Made by a program: the position numbers and the translations under genes | Assembly: GCA_002698425.1 (NCBI GenBank) | Contig: NZXU01000109.1 | Location: 1 to 46,267, forward strand | Direction of reading: 5' to 3' | DNA from: Ahrensia sp. | GTDB lineage: Bacteria > Pseudomonadota > Alphaproteobacteria > Rhizobiales > Rhizobiaceae | Length of the DNA stretch: 46,267 nucleotides | The notes under the pieces: model-generated | Databases searched by the model: none | Seen by the model: only the letters and a program-made list of their open reading frames with translations | What the model was told of the DNA's origin: nothing | In this document: piece by piece, positions 15,782 through 24,312 of the stretch | Position numbering within the stretch: the stretch's first letter is position 1 | How the letters are laid out: each line of letters starts with the position of its first letter

Positions 15782-18700
15782 ATGCAGGTGTTCTCCCCGA
15801 TCCATTCATTAGCCGGCCTTTTCCGCAGCCTGACGGCAAACGCGCTCGTCGCAATGACTGTAGCCCTTTGCGGCTTCGCGGGGCAGACACTGGCTTCGTC
15901 CGCCGATGGAAGCAGCGGATCGTCCGTCACCTTTCATTATGCGGACGAAGCGGAAAACGATGAGGTGGTGATCTATCTCCGGGCCGTCCGGCGCTACATC
16001 ACCGCGCCAGCCGAGGATGGCTTTTCCACGGCACCCGACGTGACCACCGCCATCGCACGGTATGGCTCCGTTCAAAAAAGGGAAGATGGCGCGCTCGTCA
16101 CGGATATCACCGTCAACCGGCAAAATGTCAGGCGGGGTTCGAACCCGGAGAGCGAGACGATGGACCCGTTCTATCCGGTCAGGACAGGGCGGTACCGGAT
16201 CGAGGGAACGGATACGGACGACAAGGCGCTTCGCTATCTCGAAAAGGGCGCAGACGGGACGTTTGTCGAGGCCGATCTTCCGGAGGACGAGGCTGCCAAG
16301 GCGCTGGCGTTTCTGGGCGGTGCGCCGTTCTACGAGCGCTTCGGACACTATCTCGACGACAAGACCTTCCAGGTCGGAGAAGCGGTCGATCCGGGGCCGA
16401 CGTTCAACGACGTTCTGGGCGACAACACGACCTGGCGGACGCTCACCCTGGAGGACGTGGGCACACGCTGGGGGCGCGAAATCGCGCGGTTTTCCATTGA
16501 AGCCGGCGCCGAGGGCAGCGTGCCGCTGTCCGTGCGATGGATGGCCAATGTCGATGTCGAAACGGGCCGCACCGTCAGCTTCAGCCGCGAAATCACCTCC
16601 GATAAGCCGTCTTCGATCAAGCAGGGCGACGGAAGCGACACATTTCTGCATGTCGCCTGGCAATTCGACACGCAATACCGTCATTCCTTAGTGCCGGTCG
16701 ATCGCTCGACAGTCGAGGTGGTGAACCCGGCATTCATGGCGCCGGGAGGCGACAGGCTGGCCGATATCGCCTTCGTACCATCAAGCGGATCCCTGATCCT
16801 GCTGGAGCAGGCGGCGCCCGGCGTGTCCGGCAAGAGCCGGCAGACGCTCGGGATCTGGAATGTCAGAAGCCAGAAGGTGACGAAAGTCATTCACTCGGAT
16901 TTCGGCGGGCGCATCTTCGGATCCTCCACCGCCCCGCTTCTGCTGCAGGCGGATGACGATCTGTCGATCAAGGGCTTCATGATCCAGAAGGACGGGTTCG
17001 AAGGCTTTGGCCATTTCCTTCGCTTTTCCACCGAGCAAGACTTCACCGCTATGGATGTTCTCGGGGTCTACGCGGCGGTCGGAACCAATCTGGGGGAAAT
17101 AGGGTTCGTGAATGCGGGCCATGACGAGGAGATGGGGCTGTACGACGTCTCGACGGAGCCCGTCATCGCCGTCTCCGTGTCGGCGTCGGCAAAGCGCATC
17201 GCCAGCGTCGATCGCGCAGGGGTTCTGCGGGTCGACATGCTCGATTTCCCGGATCGGTGCGGACGCGGGGATTTCCTGTCGGCCTATTGCGGCGGGGGCC
17301 GGATTTCACTCGGGCCCAGGGTGGCCGAAAAGCCGCTCGGCGCCAGCCAATGCCTGGAGGTGAGCGCGCGAAGCCTGCGCATGTCGCCTGACGGCGCCTT
17401 GCTGGCCTGGGCGGAGCCGGGTGTCGGACCCGATTGCCGTGCGGGCGGGCGGATCATCATCGAAGCGCTCGATACGGGTATCCGGCGGATGGTCAGGGGG
17501 ACGGTGTTTGCGTTTTCCAAAGACAGCGCACGTCTCGTCACGGAGGCCGGCGTTTACGAACTCGGAGTGGCCGACCCGCAGGCCGAAGCATTCGATCACG
17601 CCATCGAGGGTGCGAGAAAGCTGGTCGTCGCGGATGATGCGGCGCTGGCCTTTGTTCTTGGGGGCGATGACTCCGTCTTCATGGTCGATCTGAAAACCCG
17701 CTCCGTCCTTGGCGATCTTGTTTCCGAGGCGGGCTATGAGGACGTCTCCGCCATTCTGGGGCGCGCAATCATCGACAATCGCCTCTGGTCCGTCACCGCC
17801 AACGGGATCGTGATCGCCGAAGAACCCGAGACGAACCGGACGGAATATCAGGACGTTCTCGCGCTGGCGGGTGCGAAAGCTGGCGGTGCGCGGCTGACGG
17901 ATGCCGAAATCCGGCGGCAGGGACAGCAAATCATTCTGGCCTATACGGTCAGTGGGCCGGGCGGTGAGCGGACGCATCTTGCCCGAATGACGCGGCGGGG
18001 CTGGCGGCATCTTGGAGACTTCGAGACTTCGAAGCTGCCGCTGGCGCGCGCGCTCGTCGTGGCGGAAGGGCAGGTGTTCCTGCTCGCCGGCGACGGGCTC
18101 GCGGTTCTGGATGACGAGGGGCTCGTGGTCAGCAGACTGCCAGAGGATACCGGTGCGGCGGAAGTCACTGACCTGAAAGCCGGGCGAGGGCCGTGGAAGG
18201 GCCGTCCCATCTTTGTCCGGAATACGGATCCGGGCGGGTATCTCCAGTCCGTCAGTCTCGCGATCGGCCATTTGGACGGGGATGCGGTGACGGTCGAAAA
18301 AAGCTTCCCGCTGCACGAGCCGGATCGCTGGAACTTCACCAGCGATACGCCGCTCGCCATAAGCCCGGACGGGCGATATGCGGCCGTGGCGAATATGCGG
18401 GCGCCCGACAACGGGAAATGGTCGGAAAATGTCTCGCTCATCTTCATCATGGACCTCGCCAACGGTGCGCGCATCGCAGAGATCTTTCCCGGCTGGGCGG
18501 GGAATGTCACCGCTTTGGCTTTCGATGCCACGGGCCGGACCCTGGGGATCGGGACCGATAGCGGCCGTGTGGTCCTGGAGGATCTGCGCACCGGGGCCGT
18601 CCGCCAGTCCTTCCAGGCGCATGATGCCGCCGTCGCGTCGTTGTCCTGGGACGGGACCGGTCTTGTCACGCGGGGGCGAGAGGGCGTGATCCGGATGTGG

Positions 18701-20206
18701 GATGCCGCCGATATCGACCTCGATTACGCCACGCCGGACTATGAAGACCGGTTCTACGATATCGCCTTCGGCACACCGGGCAATGACCAGATGGTCGCCG
18801 CGATCTTCGATCCTCTTTACGGTGCGCGCTCGAAACGGTTCGAGGGCAGCGTCGTCCTGACTTCGGACGGCTATTATGCGGGCGACAAGAACCGGCTCCG
18901 GCGTCTGAGCTTTATCGATAGCTGGGGCGGCAGCGTAGACCTTCTCGAAGCCGATATTTTTCGCAACCGGCCGGATATCGCGCTGTCGCGAGCAGGACTG
19001 ATCACACCTGATCGTCAGCTTCTGCTGGCGCGGCTGCATGAAAAGAGGCTTCTCGAAACCGGAAGCGGCGGCAGGGCGCCGACCATGACGCTCTCCGCCG
19101 CGGCAGAGTTGAACGTTGTCCAGAAGACCGATGCGATCACCGGATCGGACGCGGCGGAATTCGCCCTGTCTTCCGCCGGGCAAGCCGGTCTGCGGAAAGT
19201 CGAGCTGCTCAATAACGGTATCGTTCTGGATAGGCTCAGCGTTTCCGGAGGGTCGAACGGCGAAACCATAAATGTGCCGCTGGAGCCGGGGCTGAACCGG
19301 ATCCGCTTCACGGATACCGATACCCGAGGGAGCGAGCGGACGCTGTTCAGGACGACCATACGCCGTGCGGCGCCGGAGGATATCGCTCCGCCGAAACTCT
19401 ATGTGTTCGCTGTCGGCGTCTCGGATTACAGCGACAATGCGCTCGACCTGACCTATGCGGCCAAGGATGCGCGCGATATCGGCGCCTATTTTGGTGAGAA
19501 AGCCAATGCGATCGTGCATGTCAGCACCGATGGCGCGGCGACCGCCGATCTGGTCGGCGAGGCGAGACGATTTTTCTCCCAGGCCCGGCCGCAGGACAAG
19601 ACGCTCTTCTTCTTCGCCGGACACGGGCTGCTCGACGACGACTATGGCTATTATCTGGGAAGTCACGAAACCGATGTGAACGATCTGGCGGACACGGCGA
19701 TCTCGTTTAAGAGGCTGGAATCGATTTTCGACGACACGGACTCGCTGCACCGCGTGATGCTGATCGACGCCTGCCATTCCGGCGTCATCGATCCCAGCCT
19801 GAAAACCGACGAACGCGTCGCCTTTGCGAGCGGAGCGGTCGTCGCGCGCGATGCACGCGGCGCGGTGCCATTGGCCCGCAGGAAGAACACGGTATCGCTC
19901 GAGGACAGCTACGAGGTCCTAAGGGCGAATTTCCTCGATACGAAATCGCGGTCGGGAGCGAACATCATCTCGGCTTCCGGCGGTTTTCAGTTTGCCTTCG
20001 AAAATCCCGAAGTCGCCAATGGCCTGTTCACCCATGTGCTTCTTGACGGATTGCGAACCCGCAAGGCGGACAGCAATGGCGACGATGCGGTGGAACTCAG
20101 CGAGCTGTTCCGGTATGTCAGCGCCAATGTACTGGAACTATCCGGCGGACGTCAGATGCCGTCCGTGCGCAGCGAGCCGCAATACAGCCAGTTCACCCTG
20201 CAGTGA
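15782..20206 (+). CDS. exported beta-propeller (WD40-like) caspase-family protease
   Basis: A 1474-residue protein. The N-terminus carries a signal peptide with a long n-region (hydrophobic core ALVAMTVALCGFAG, cleavage near TLAS-SADG); Met25 is an alternative start. Residues 40-300 are an unrecognised domain. Residues about 300-1050 are beta-propeller blades, clearest at ALAFDATGRTLGIGTDSGRV and GREGVIRMWDAADIDL. A beta-sandwich segment precedes the caspase (C14) domain at about 1205-1470, with His1281 in FFAGHGLLD and Cys1331 in LIDACHSG. Asp1329, two residues before the Cys, is the acidic pocket residue seen in metacaspases and suggests cleavage after Arg/Lys. It is the third gene of operon A. 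The propeller is a probable sensor or substrate-docking module. Confidence 0.9.
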   Translation: MQVFSPIHSLAGLFRSLTANALVAMTVALCGFAGQTLASSADGSSGSSVTFHYADEAENDEVVIYLRAVRRYITAPAEDGFSTAPDVTTAIARYGSVQKREDGALVTDITVNRQNVRRGSNPESETMDPFYPVRTGRYRIEGTDTDDKALRYLEKGADGTFVEADLPEDEAAKALAFLGGAPFYERFGHYLDDKTFQVGEAVDPGPTFNDVLGDNTTWRTLTLEDVGTRWGREIARFSIEAGAEGSVPLSVRWMANVDVETGRTVSFSREITSDKPSSIKQGDGSDTFLHVAWQFDTQYRHSLVPVDRSTVEVVNPAFMAPGGDRLADIAFVPSSGSLILLEQAAPGVSGKSRQTLGIWNVRSQKVTKVIHSDFGGRIFGSSTAPLLLQADDDLSIKGFMIQKDGFEGFGHFLRFSTEQDFTAMDVLGVYAAVGTNLGEIGFVNAGHDEEMGLYDVSTEPVIAVSVSASAKRIASVDRAGVLRVDMLDFPDRCGRGDFLSAYCGGGRISLGPRVAEKPLGASQCLEVSARSLRMSPDGALLAWAEPGVGPDCRAGGRIIIEALDTGIRRMVRGTVFAFSKDSARLVTEAGVYELGVADPQAEAFDHAIEGARKLVVADDAALAFVLGGDDSVFMVDLKTRSVLGDLVSEAGYEDVSAILGRAIIDNRLWSVTANGIVIAEEPETNRTEYQDVLALAGAKAGGARLTDAEIRRQGQQIILAYTVSGPGGERTHLARMTRRGWRHLGDFETSKLPLARALVVAEGQVFLLAGDGLAVLDDEGLVVSRLPEDTGAAEVTDLKAGRGPWKGRPIFVRNTDPGGYLQSVSLAIGHLDGDAVTVEKSFPLHEPDRWNFTSDTPLAISPDGRYAAVANMRAPDNGKWSENVSLIFIMDLANGARIAEIFPGWAGNVTALAFDATGRTLGIGTDSGRVVLEDLRTGAVRQSFQAHDAAVASLSWDGTGLVTRGREGVIRMWDAADIDLDYATPDYEDRFYDIAFGTPGNDQMVAAIFDPLYGARSKRFEGSVVLTSDGYYAGDKNRLRRLSFIDSWGGSVDLLEADIFRNRPDIALSRAGLITPDRQLLLARLHEKRLLETGSGGRAPTMTLSAAAELNVVQKTDAITGSDAAEFALSSAGQAGLRKVELLNNGIVLDRLSVSGGSNGETINVPLEPGLNRIRFTDTDTRGSERTLFRTTIRRAAPEDIAPPKLYVFAVGVSDYSDNALDLTYAAKDARDIGAYFGEKANAIVHVSTDGAATADLVGEARRFFSQARPQDKTLFFFAGHGLLDDDYGYYLGSHETDVNDLADTAISFKRLESIFDDTDSLHRVMLIDACHSGVIDPSLKTDERVAFASGAVVARDARGAVPLARRKNTVSLEDSYEVLRANFLDTKSRSGANIISASGGFQFAFENPEVANGLFTHVLLDGLRTRKADSNGDDAVELSELFRYVSANVLELSGGRQMPSVRSEPQYSQFTLQ

Positions 20207-20218
20207 TCTCGCGCATAT

Positions 20219-20809
20219 TCAGTCCCGCGTTGTTTCGTCATGCAGTTCGAGCATGGCCTCCGCATATCGCGGACGGCTCTCCTGCATCTGGCTGATTTGA
20301 TCGCCGAACACATCGATGAAGGTGTCGAGCGTGTCCTGGAAGAAGACCTCGGCCGTTTTCTGCGAACAGAGGCTCGCCTCGACGCAGAGGCCCAGGCGGT
20401 TGAAGAAGTAGACGACTTCGCCGAAGGCGTTCGCATTCTCCTCCTCGCGAAGCACGATCGCGGCGACCTTGTTGCTGACCACACGGGCGAGCGCGGGATC
20501 GTTTGCGGCAGCGGCCATGTCGGCGGCCGGTACCTGGGCGAAGCCGGAAGCGATCTCGTTCGACAGCCGCTCATAGGCCGCGCGGGCGCCGCGCGTCTCC
20601 CAGACGTCGATCAGGGCCAGCGTTTCGCTGGCTTTCGACGCTTCGACGCGCTGCTTGTATTCATAGATGCCGAACAGCGCGGCGAGGACGCCGAGCACTG
20701 AGAAGAACCCGCCGAGCGCGTCCCACCACCAGACATCGATGAAGAGAAAGCGGTGTTCCCGCTCGCCCTTTCCAGGATCGCCGGACGTGTTCTCGGGTTC
20801 GTCGCTCAT
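20219..20809 (-). CDS. single-pass membrane protein of unknown function
   Basis: A 196-residue protein: a charged N-terminal tail (residues 1-22), one membrane helix (DALGGFFSVLGVLAALFGI, about 30-50), then a long alpha-helical soluble domain. The layout is like DUF4760-type proteins, though I claim no family. Its start overlaps the stop of the upstream small secreted protein gene by ATGA (20806-20809), so the two are coupled. It is convergent with operon A, 12 bases from the caspase stop. Two Cys (GLCVEASLCSQ) lie in the soluble part. Function unknown. Confidence 0.75.
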   Translation of the reverse strand: MSDEPENTSGDPGKGEREHRFLFIDVWWWDALGGFFSVLGVLAALFGIYEYKQRVEASKASETLALIDVWETRGARAAYERLSNEIASGFAQVPAADMAAAANDPALARVVSNKVAAIVLREEENANAFGEVVYFFNRLGLCVEASLCSQKTAEVFFQDTLDTFIDVFGDQISQMQESRPRYAEAMLELHDETTRD

Positions 20810-21210
20810 TTCGGACAGTTCTTGGCGAGGTCGAATTGCGCGTCCGGATCGAACGGGCCGTCATAGGTCTCGAGAAGCCCTTTCAGGCAGGTGGCCGTTG
20901 CGTCATCCAGCGTGTATCGCGCCTTGGCCTTCGGCGCGGCATTCGCCATGCCGCCAATCGTGGGCATGAGGGAAAGACCGCCGCGCGGCTTTTCCGCGTC
21001 GGGATCGATGCAACTCGTCGTGTCGAACTCAATGCGCTTGCCATCCGCGTTCGATGACGCCGCGGCAAAGGATTCGAATTTCTCCAGGAAACAGGTCGCC
21101 GCCTGCCTGTCGAGGACGACGAGGTCGTCGCAGACATAGCATTCCGCGGAAGCATTGTGGCTCGAAATGGCGAGCAACCCCGACAGGGTTGCCAAAAGGA
21201 CGGGTCTCAT
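20806..21210 (-). CDS. small secreted cysteine-rich protein
   Basis: A 134-residue protein with a Sec signal peptide (MRPVLLATLSGLLAISSHNA, cleavage near ASA-EC). The mature part has six Cys, starting with a C-x2-C (ECYVCDD) and ending in NCPK, which suggests disulfides and a periplasmic or external location. The start at 21210 is chosen because GGAGG lies 5 bases upstream; a longer frame reaches 21354 without a signal peptide start. It is coupled by ATGA to the downstream membrane protein gene, so the pair may form a complex. I do not recognise a family. Confidence 0.75.
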   Translation of the reverse strand: MRPVLLATLSGLLAISSHNASAECYVCDDLVVLDRQAATCFLEKFESFAAASSNADGKRIEFDTTSCIDPDAEKPRGGLSLMPTIGGMANAAPKAKARYTLDDATATCLKGLLETYDGPFDPDAQFDLAKNCPK

Positions 21211-21419
21211 TGGGCCTCCAAACATCAATCCGCTATCCGCTTGGCCGTAATTTGCGATCAATTGATGTCTATGAGGGGGCACGCAAACTGACAAGCCTTG
21301 CTTGCTCTTGATTCCCATGGCCAAAATCGTGGATATCCGCATTTCGGCGACCATGCCCGGAGGGACCTCTTGGAAAATCGATATCCTGGCGGCATCGCCG
21401 CGCGGCGGGCTTGACGTCG

Positions 21420-21704
21420 ATGGTCGCGCTTCTCGCTTATGCCGGCATCGTCGGACTCGTAGTCAGTTTCGTCGTCGGGATTGTCGGCTTCGTGATGGCG
21501 GTTCGGCCATGGCCGGCCTATGTCGCCTATTGCCGGAAGGAGGGCATTCGCCCCGGTTTCCTCTGGTCGAGCCGGTATCTCGACGCGATCGAACCCGAAT
21601 CCCGGCGTCGTACCGCCAAGAGAGGCATCGCGCTGCACGGGGCGGGGCTCGCCGGTGCGGTGATCTTCTTTCCCCTCGTGCTTCTTGCGGGCGTCGCGTC
21701 TTGA
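21420..21704 (+). CDS. small membrane protein, unknown function
   Basis: A 94-residue protein with two predicted membrane helices (MVALLAYAGIVGLVVSFVVG at the N-terminus and GAGLAGAVIFFPLVLLAG at the C-terminus) joined by a basic loop containing CRKEGIRPGFLW. The ATG at 21420 is preferred over an in-frame TTG at 21411; neither has a strong ribosome binding site. It starts a plus-strand run of four small genes (21420-23571). No family recognised. Confidence 0.6.
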   Translation: MVALLAYAGIVGLVVSFVVGIVGFVMAVRPWPAYVAYCRKEGIRPGFLWSSRYLDAIEPESRRRTAKRGIALHGAGLAGAVIFFPLVLLAGVAS

Positions 21705-21735
21705 GCCGCCCCACCGTCTCCGCCGAGGCCTGACC

Positions 21736-22671
21736 ATGAAGCTGTTGAGACGAGTACTCTTCGGCGGCATCGCGCTGATCATATGGCTGGCCGTGTGGCT
21801 TGTCGGCGAACCGCCCGCGATCTCGATTTTCTGGCAGAAGGCCGACGCCATCATCGCCTCGCATGAGACGCGTGAGGTCTATGACGGGCTGGGCATCGTC
21901 CAGCGCACCGATCCGATCATCGAGGTGGAGGGCCGCAACGGCCGGCGGGGGCCGTTGAGGCTGATCGTCGAAGACGCGGTCGCCGACCGGGACGCCGCGA
22001 TCAGCCGGTGGCCGGTGGGACTGACGGTTCCGGTGCGGGTTTCTCCGGCCGGCAACATCGCCTATCCGTCGGGCCAGTCGCCATTCATGCTGATCCCTGC
22101 GCTCGCGCTGACGATCGTCCTTGCGGTCCTGGCTTTCATTGTCTTCAAGCCCTTCCACGAAACGCGATGGCGCGCCCAGGGCGGCGACACCGTTCGCAGG
22201 AACGCCGGAATGTCGTTCAGACCGATCGCGTTTTTGTTCGGGGTCGCCTTTACCGGTGTTCCGCTGGTGCTGGCGTATTCCTTCTGGACCTTCGGCGATC
22301 CGCCGCCCTATTCGATCGCATGGCCGCGATCCGACATGAAGGTCACTTCCTCGACGGTTCGGCCTCACCAGGTCGGCAACGGCACGACCGCCGCTTATCT
22401 GGACGTCATGGTGACGTCCCCCGACCGGGTCGACAATGGCGGCAATCCTCTTGAGGGTATCACCTGGGGCTGGGTCCCGATCCCCGAGGCGGAGGAATTG
22501 CGCGAAGCCCGCTACATGCCGGGCGAAACAGTCCGCGTCATGCAATCGCCGGACGGCAAGCTCTACGCCGTGCGCTGGCGGTTCGCCGATTTCCTGGCGC
22601 TGATCATCATTCCGCTCGGACTGATCATGGTGCCGGCCGGGCTGTTCGCCTTCCGGCTGGCCTTCGGTTAG
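21736..22671 (+). CDS. membrane protein with two DUF3592-like modules
   Basis: A 311-residue protein with four membrane helices: residues about 6-24, 114-134, 165-187 and 288-308. Between helices 1 and 2, and again between 3 and 4, lies a small extracytoplasmic beta domain whose layout resembles DUF3592 (a T/S-rich strand, a valine-rich strand, then GETVRVMQSPDGKLYAV just before the next helix). The tandem arrangement suggests internal duplication. The ATG at 21736 is the first that gives an intact first helix. Function unknown; such modules are common in bacterial surface proteins. Confidence 0.65.
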   Translation: MKLLRRVLFGGIALIIWLAVWLVGEPPAISIFWQKADAIIASHETREVYDGLGIVQRTDPIIEVEGRNGRRGPLRLIVEDAVADRDAAISRWPVGLTVPVRVSPAGNIAYPSGQSPFMLIPALALTIVLAVLAFIVFKPFHETRWRAQGGDTVRRNAGMSFRPIAFLFGVAFTGVPLVLAYSFWTFGDPPPYSIAWPRSDMKVTSSTVRPHQVGNGTTAAYLDVMVTSPDRVDNGGNPLEGITWGWVPIPEAEELREARYMPGETVRVMQSPDGKLYAVRWRFADFLALIIIPLGLIMVPAGLFAFRLAFG

Positions 22672-22681
22672 GGCTGGCGCA

Positions 22682-23161
22682 ATGTCGGATCCGGATAAGC
22701 ATGAGCGTATCGTTCGAGAGGCGACATGGTTGGCCCCGCTGGCCGGTTTCGTGGCGAGCACCTTGGCCGTGCTGTTCGTCAACGAGGATATCGTCGCGGA
22801 TCCCGAAATGATGATGCTCGCGTCCGGCGCGATCATTGGCGCCACGGTGACCATGCCGCTTTTCTGGCGCTGGCTGGTTCCGGTGCCGGACGGGTTCGGC
22901 ATTGTCCGTTCCGTTTTCGCGGGCGCGTTGTCCGCGATCTCGGCTTCGATCCTGATGTGGCCTGCCGCGCTGGTGCTGCTGGCGGGCGACGGGTTCGACG
23001 TTGATGTTTCGCTTATCGGAGCGATACGGCGCGGGGCCGCCGTATCGCTCTACTTCGCGCTCCTCACCAATATCTTTTTCGGCTGGATCACGATCCCGCT
23101 CGGAATGATTGCGTCCGTGCTCGTCACCCTTTGGGCAAGGCGGCAGGTCATCACTACGTGA
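22682..23161 (+). CDS. polytopic membrane protein, unknown function
   Basis: A 159-residue hydrophobic protein with about four or five membrane helices (APLAGFVASTLAVLFV, then MMLASGAIIGATVTMPLFW, then ALSAISASILMWPAALVLLA, then a long last segment). It starts 10 bases after the DUF3592-like gene, so it is probably co-transcribed. No catalytic or transport motif is visible. Confidence 0.65.
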   Translation: MSDPDKHERIVREATWLAPLAGFVASTLAVLFVNEDIVADPEMMMLASGAIIGATVTMPLFWRWLVPVPDGFGIVRSVFAGALSAISASILMWPAALVLLAGDGFDVDVSLIGAIRRGAAVSLYFALLTNIFFGWITIPLGMIASVLVTLWARRQVITT

Positions 23162-23256
23162 AGTGACTGTTCGGGCGCCAGCCACCGCCCTGTTCCCAGG
23201 CTGAAAACCGCCTAAGATGGGCCTTCGGGTATCGATCGCGGCGATTGCGAGGACAT

Positions 23257-23571
23257 ATGAAAATTCAGTGCGAATGCGGCCACCTGATCCATGACGGCAC
23301 TGACGGGATCAGCAACAAGGGGCACATGATCCCCGACCGACGCTGGAACGAACTGGCCGATGCGATCGACGATGCCATCGAGAAAGGCGAGTCGCCCCGC
23401 CAACGCGAAGCGTCGGCGATGCGTATTCGCATGTTATTGAGCGACATGGCCCGCACGGCGTGGCAGTGCAATGCCTGCGGCAGGATCTACATGGAAGACG
23501 CGCATCGTAAGCTTCGCGCATTTCGTCCGGCAGAGGACGAGGATGTCTTCGGCATTCTCTCGGGCCGGTAG
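23257..23571 (+). CDS. small zinc-ribbon protein
   Basis: A 104-residue cytoplasmic protein with two Cys pairs: CEC near the start (MKIQCECGHLIHD) and C-x2-C later (WQCNACGRIYMED). Together they form a probable zinc ribbon split by an acidic helical insert (residues 28-65). The ATG at 23257 follows GCGAGGAC; an upstream TTG at 23245 is less likely. Such proteins bind zinc and may regulate or scaffold; no family is recognised. It is the last gene of the plus run before the convergent small secreted protein gene. Confidence 0.65.
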   Translation: MKIQCECGHLIHDGTDGISNKGHMIPDRRWNELADAIDDAIEKGESPRQREASAMRIRMLLSDMARTAWQCNACGRIYMEDAHRKLRAFRPAEDEDVFGILSGR

Positions 23572-23586
23572 CCGGCTGCCGAAGCG

Positions 23587-23620
23587 AAAAGGAAAGCCGC
23601 ACCGGCGGGGCCGATGCGGC
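23587..23620 (-). terminator. terminator for the small secreted protein gene (minus)
   Basis: A 6-bp stem (GCCGCA/TGCGGC) extends through a C-A mismatch into a 4-bp GC stem with a three-base loop. On the minus strand it is followed by TTTCCTTTT, giving a good rho-independent terminator for the gene ending at 23680. It lies just after the zinc-ribbon stop on the plus strand and may act there too. Confidence 0.6.
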
Positions 23621-23679
23621 GCGGAACTTCCGGACATGCGAGGCGGCCAGGCTTGACGCCTCAGGCCCGGTTAATCCGA

Positions 23680-24072
23680 TCAGTTCGCGAATTGCGAGCC
23701 CGGCGGGCAGGAAAAGGCTCCGGTGCCGCCGTTCCAGTTGTAGCAGCCGCGCGAACTCGCGGCGTCGATGTCGTCGGCGATTCCCTGCAAATCGGCACGG
23801 TCACCGGCATACATCTTGGCTTCTTCCATCAAGTCGCTCTTGTCCGGAATGTCGCCGGCCTCGCCGATCGGATCGTTGGTGATGTTGTTGCGCAGATGCG
23901 CACCGGCGAGGACGAGGATGGCATCCTTGCGCTCGCGGCCGAGCGCGATCAACTGGTCGGAGAGCTCCATCTGCTGCTTCGCGCCTTCCGACATTTCATC
24001 GGCGGCATAGGCCTGCGGGGCCATCATGCCGACCATGCAAGCTGCCAGTGCGATTTTCCTTGCTGAGATCAT
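23680..24072 (-). CDS. small secreted protein, paralogue of the 27352-28023 product
   Basis: A 130-residue protein with a Sec signal peptide (MISARKIALAACMVGMMAPQ, cleavage near AYA-AD). The mature helical region (LSDQLIALGRERKDAILVLA and LQGIADDIDAASSRG) aligns with the N-terminal half of the protein encoded at 27352-28023 (HDRAIETSDPVLMLSAARLR and IAGLAEDIRTSRSKG). The C-terminus has two Cys in GCYNWNGGTGAFSCPPG, perhaps a disulfide loop. It is divergent from the middle CHAT gene, with 240 bases between start codons. Function unknown; position suggests it is a partner, substrate or inhibitor of that protease. Confidence 0.8.
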   Translation of the reverse strand: MISARKIALAACMVGMMAPQAYAADEMSEGAKQQMELSDQLIALGRERKDAILVLAGAHLRNNITNDPIGEAGDIPDKSDLMEEAKMYAGDRADLQGIADDIDAASSRGCYNWNGGTGAFSCPPGSQFAN

Positions 24073-24312
24073 ATTCGGGTTCCTCCTCGTTCATGATCTG
24101 AAAAAGGGATGGCACGGCGCCGCCCCCGAAAACGTTACTTTGCGATCCAGCCATAAAAGTGGCTTTAGTTCCAGCATGTTGGGCGATTATCGGGCCATTT
24201 CGGCGCGGGGCACAGGATTGCGACGACAAAGCGGCGTAAATACTGGAATATCTTCGGCAATCGTCTAACATTTCTCTTTGCGAGGGTTGGGAGCGGAGCA
24301 GGGGAGGCGCCG

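Noticed and set aside
24155..24172. Short inverted repeat AGCC/GGCT (around 24155) in the divergent region before the middle CHAT gene
   Set aside because: Four-base arms are too short to separate from chance, and no second copy was found near the other CHAT or caspase genes.
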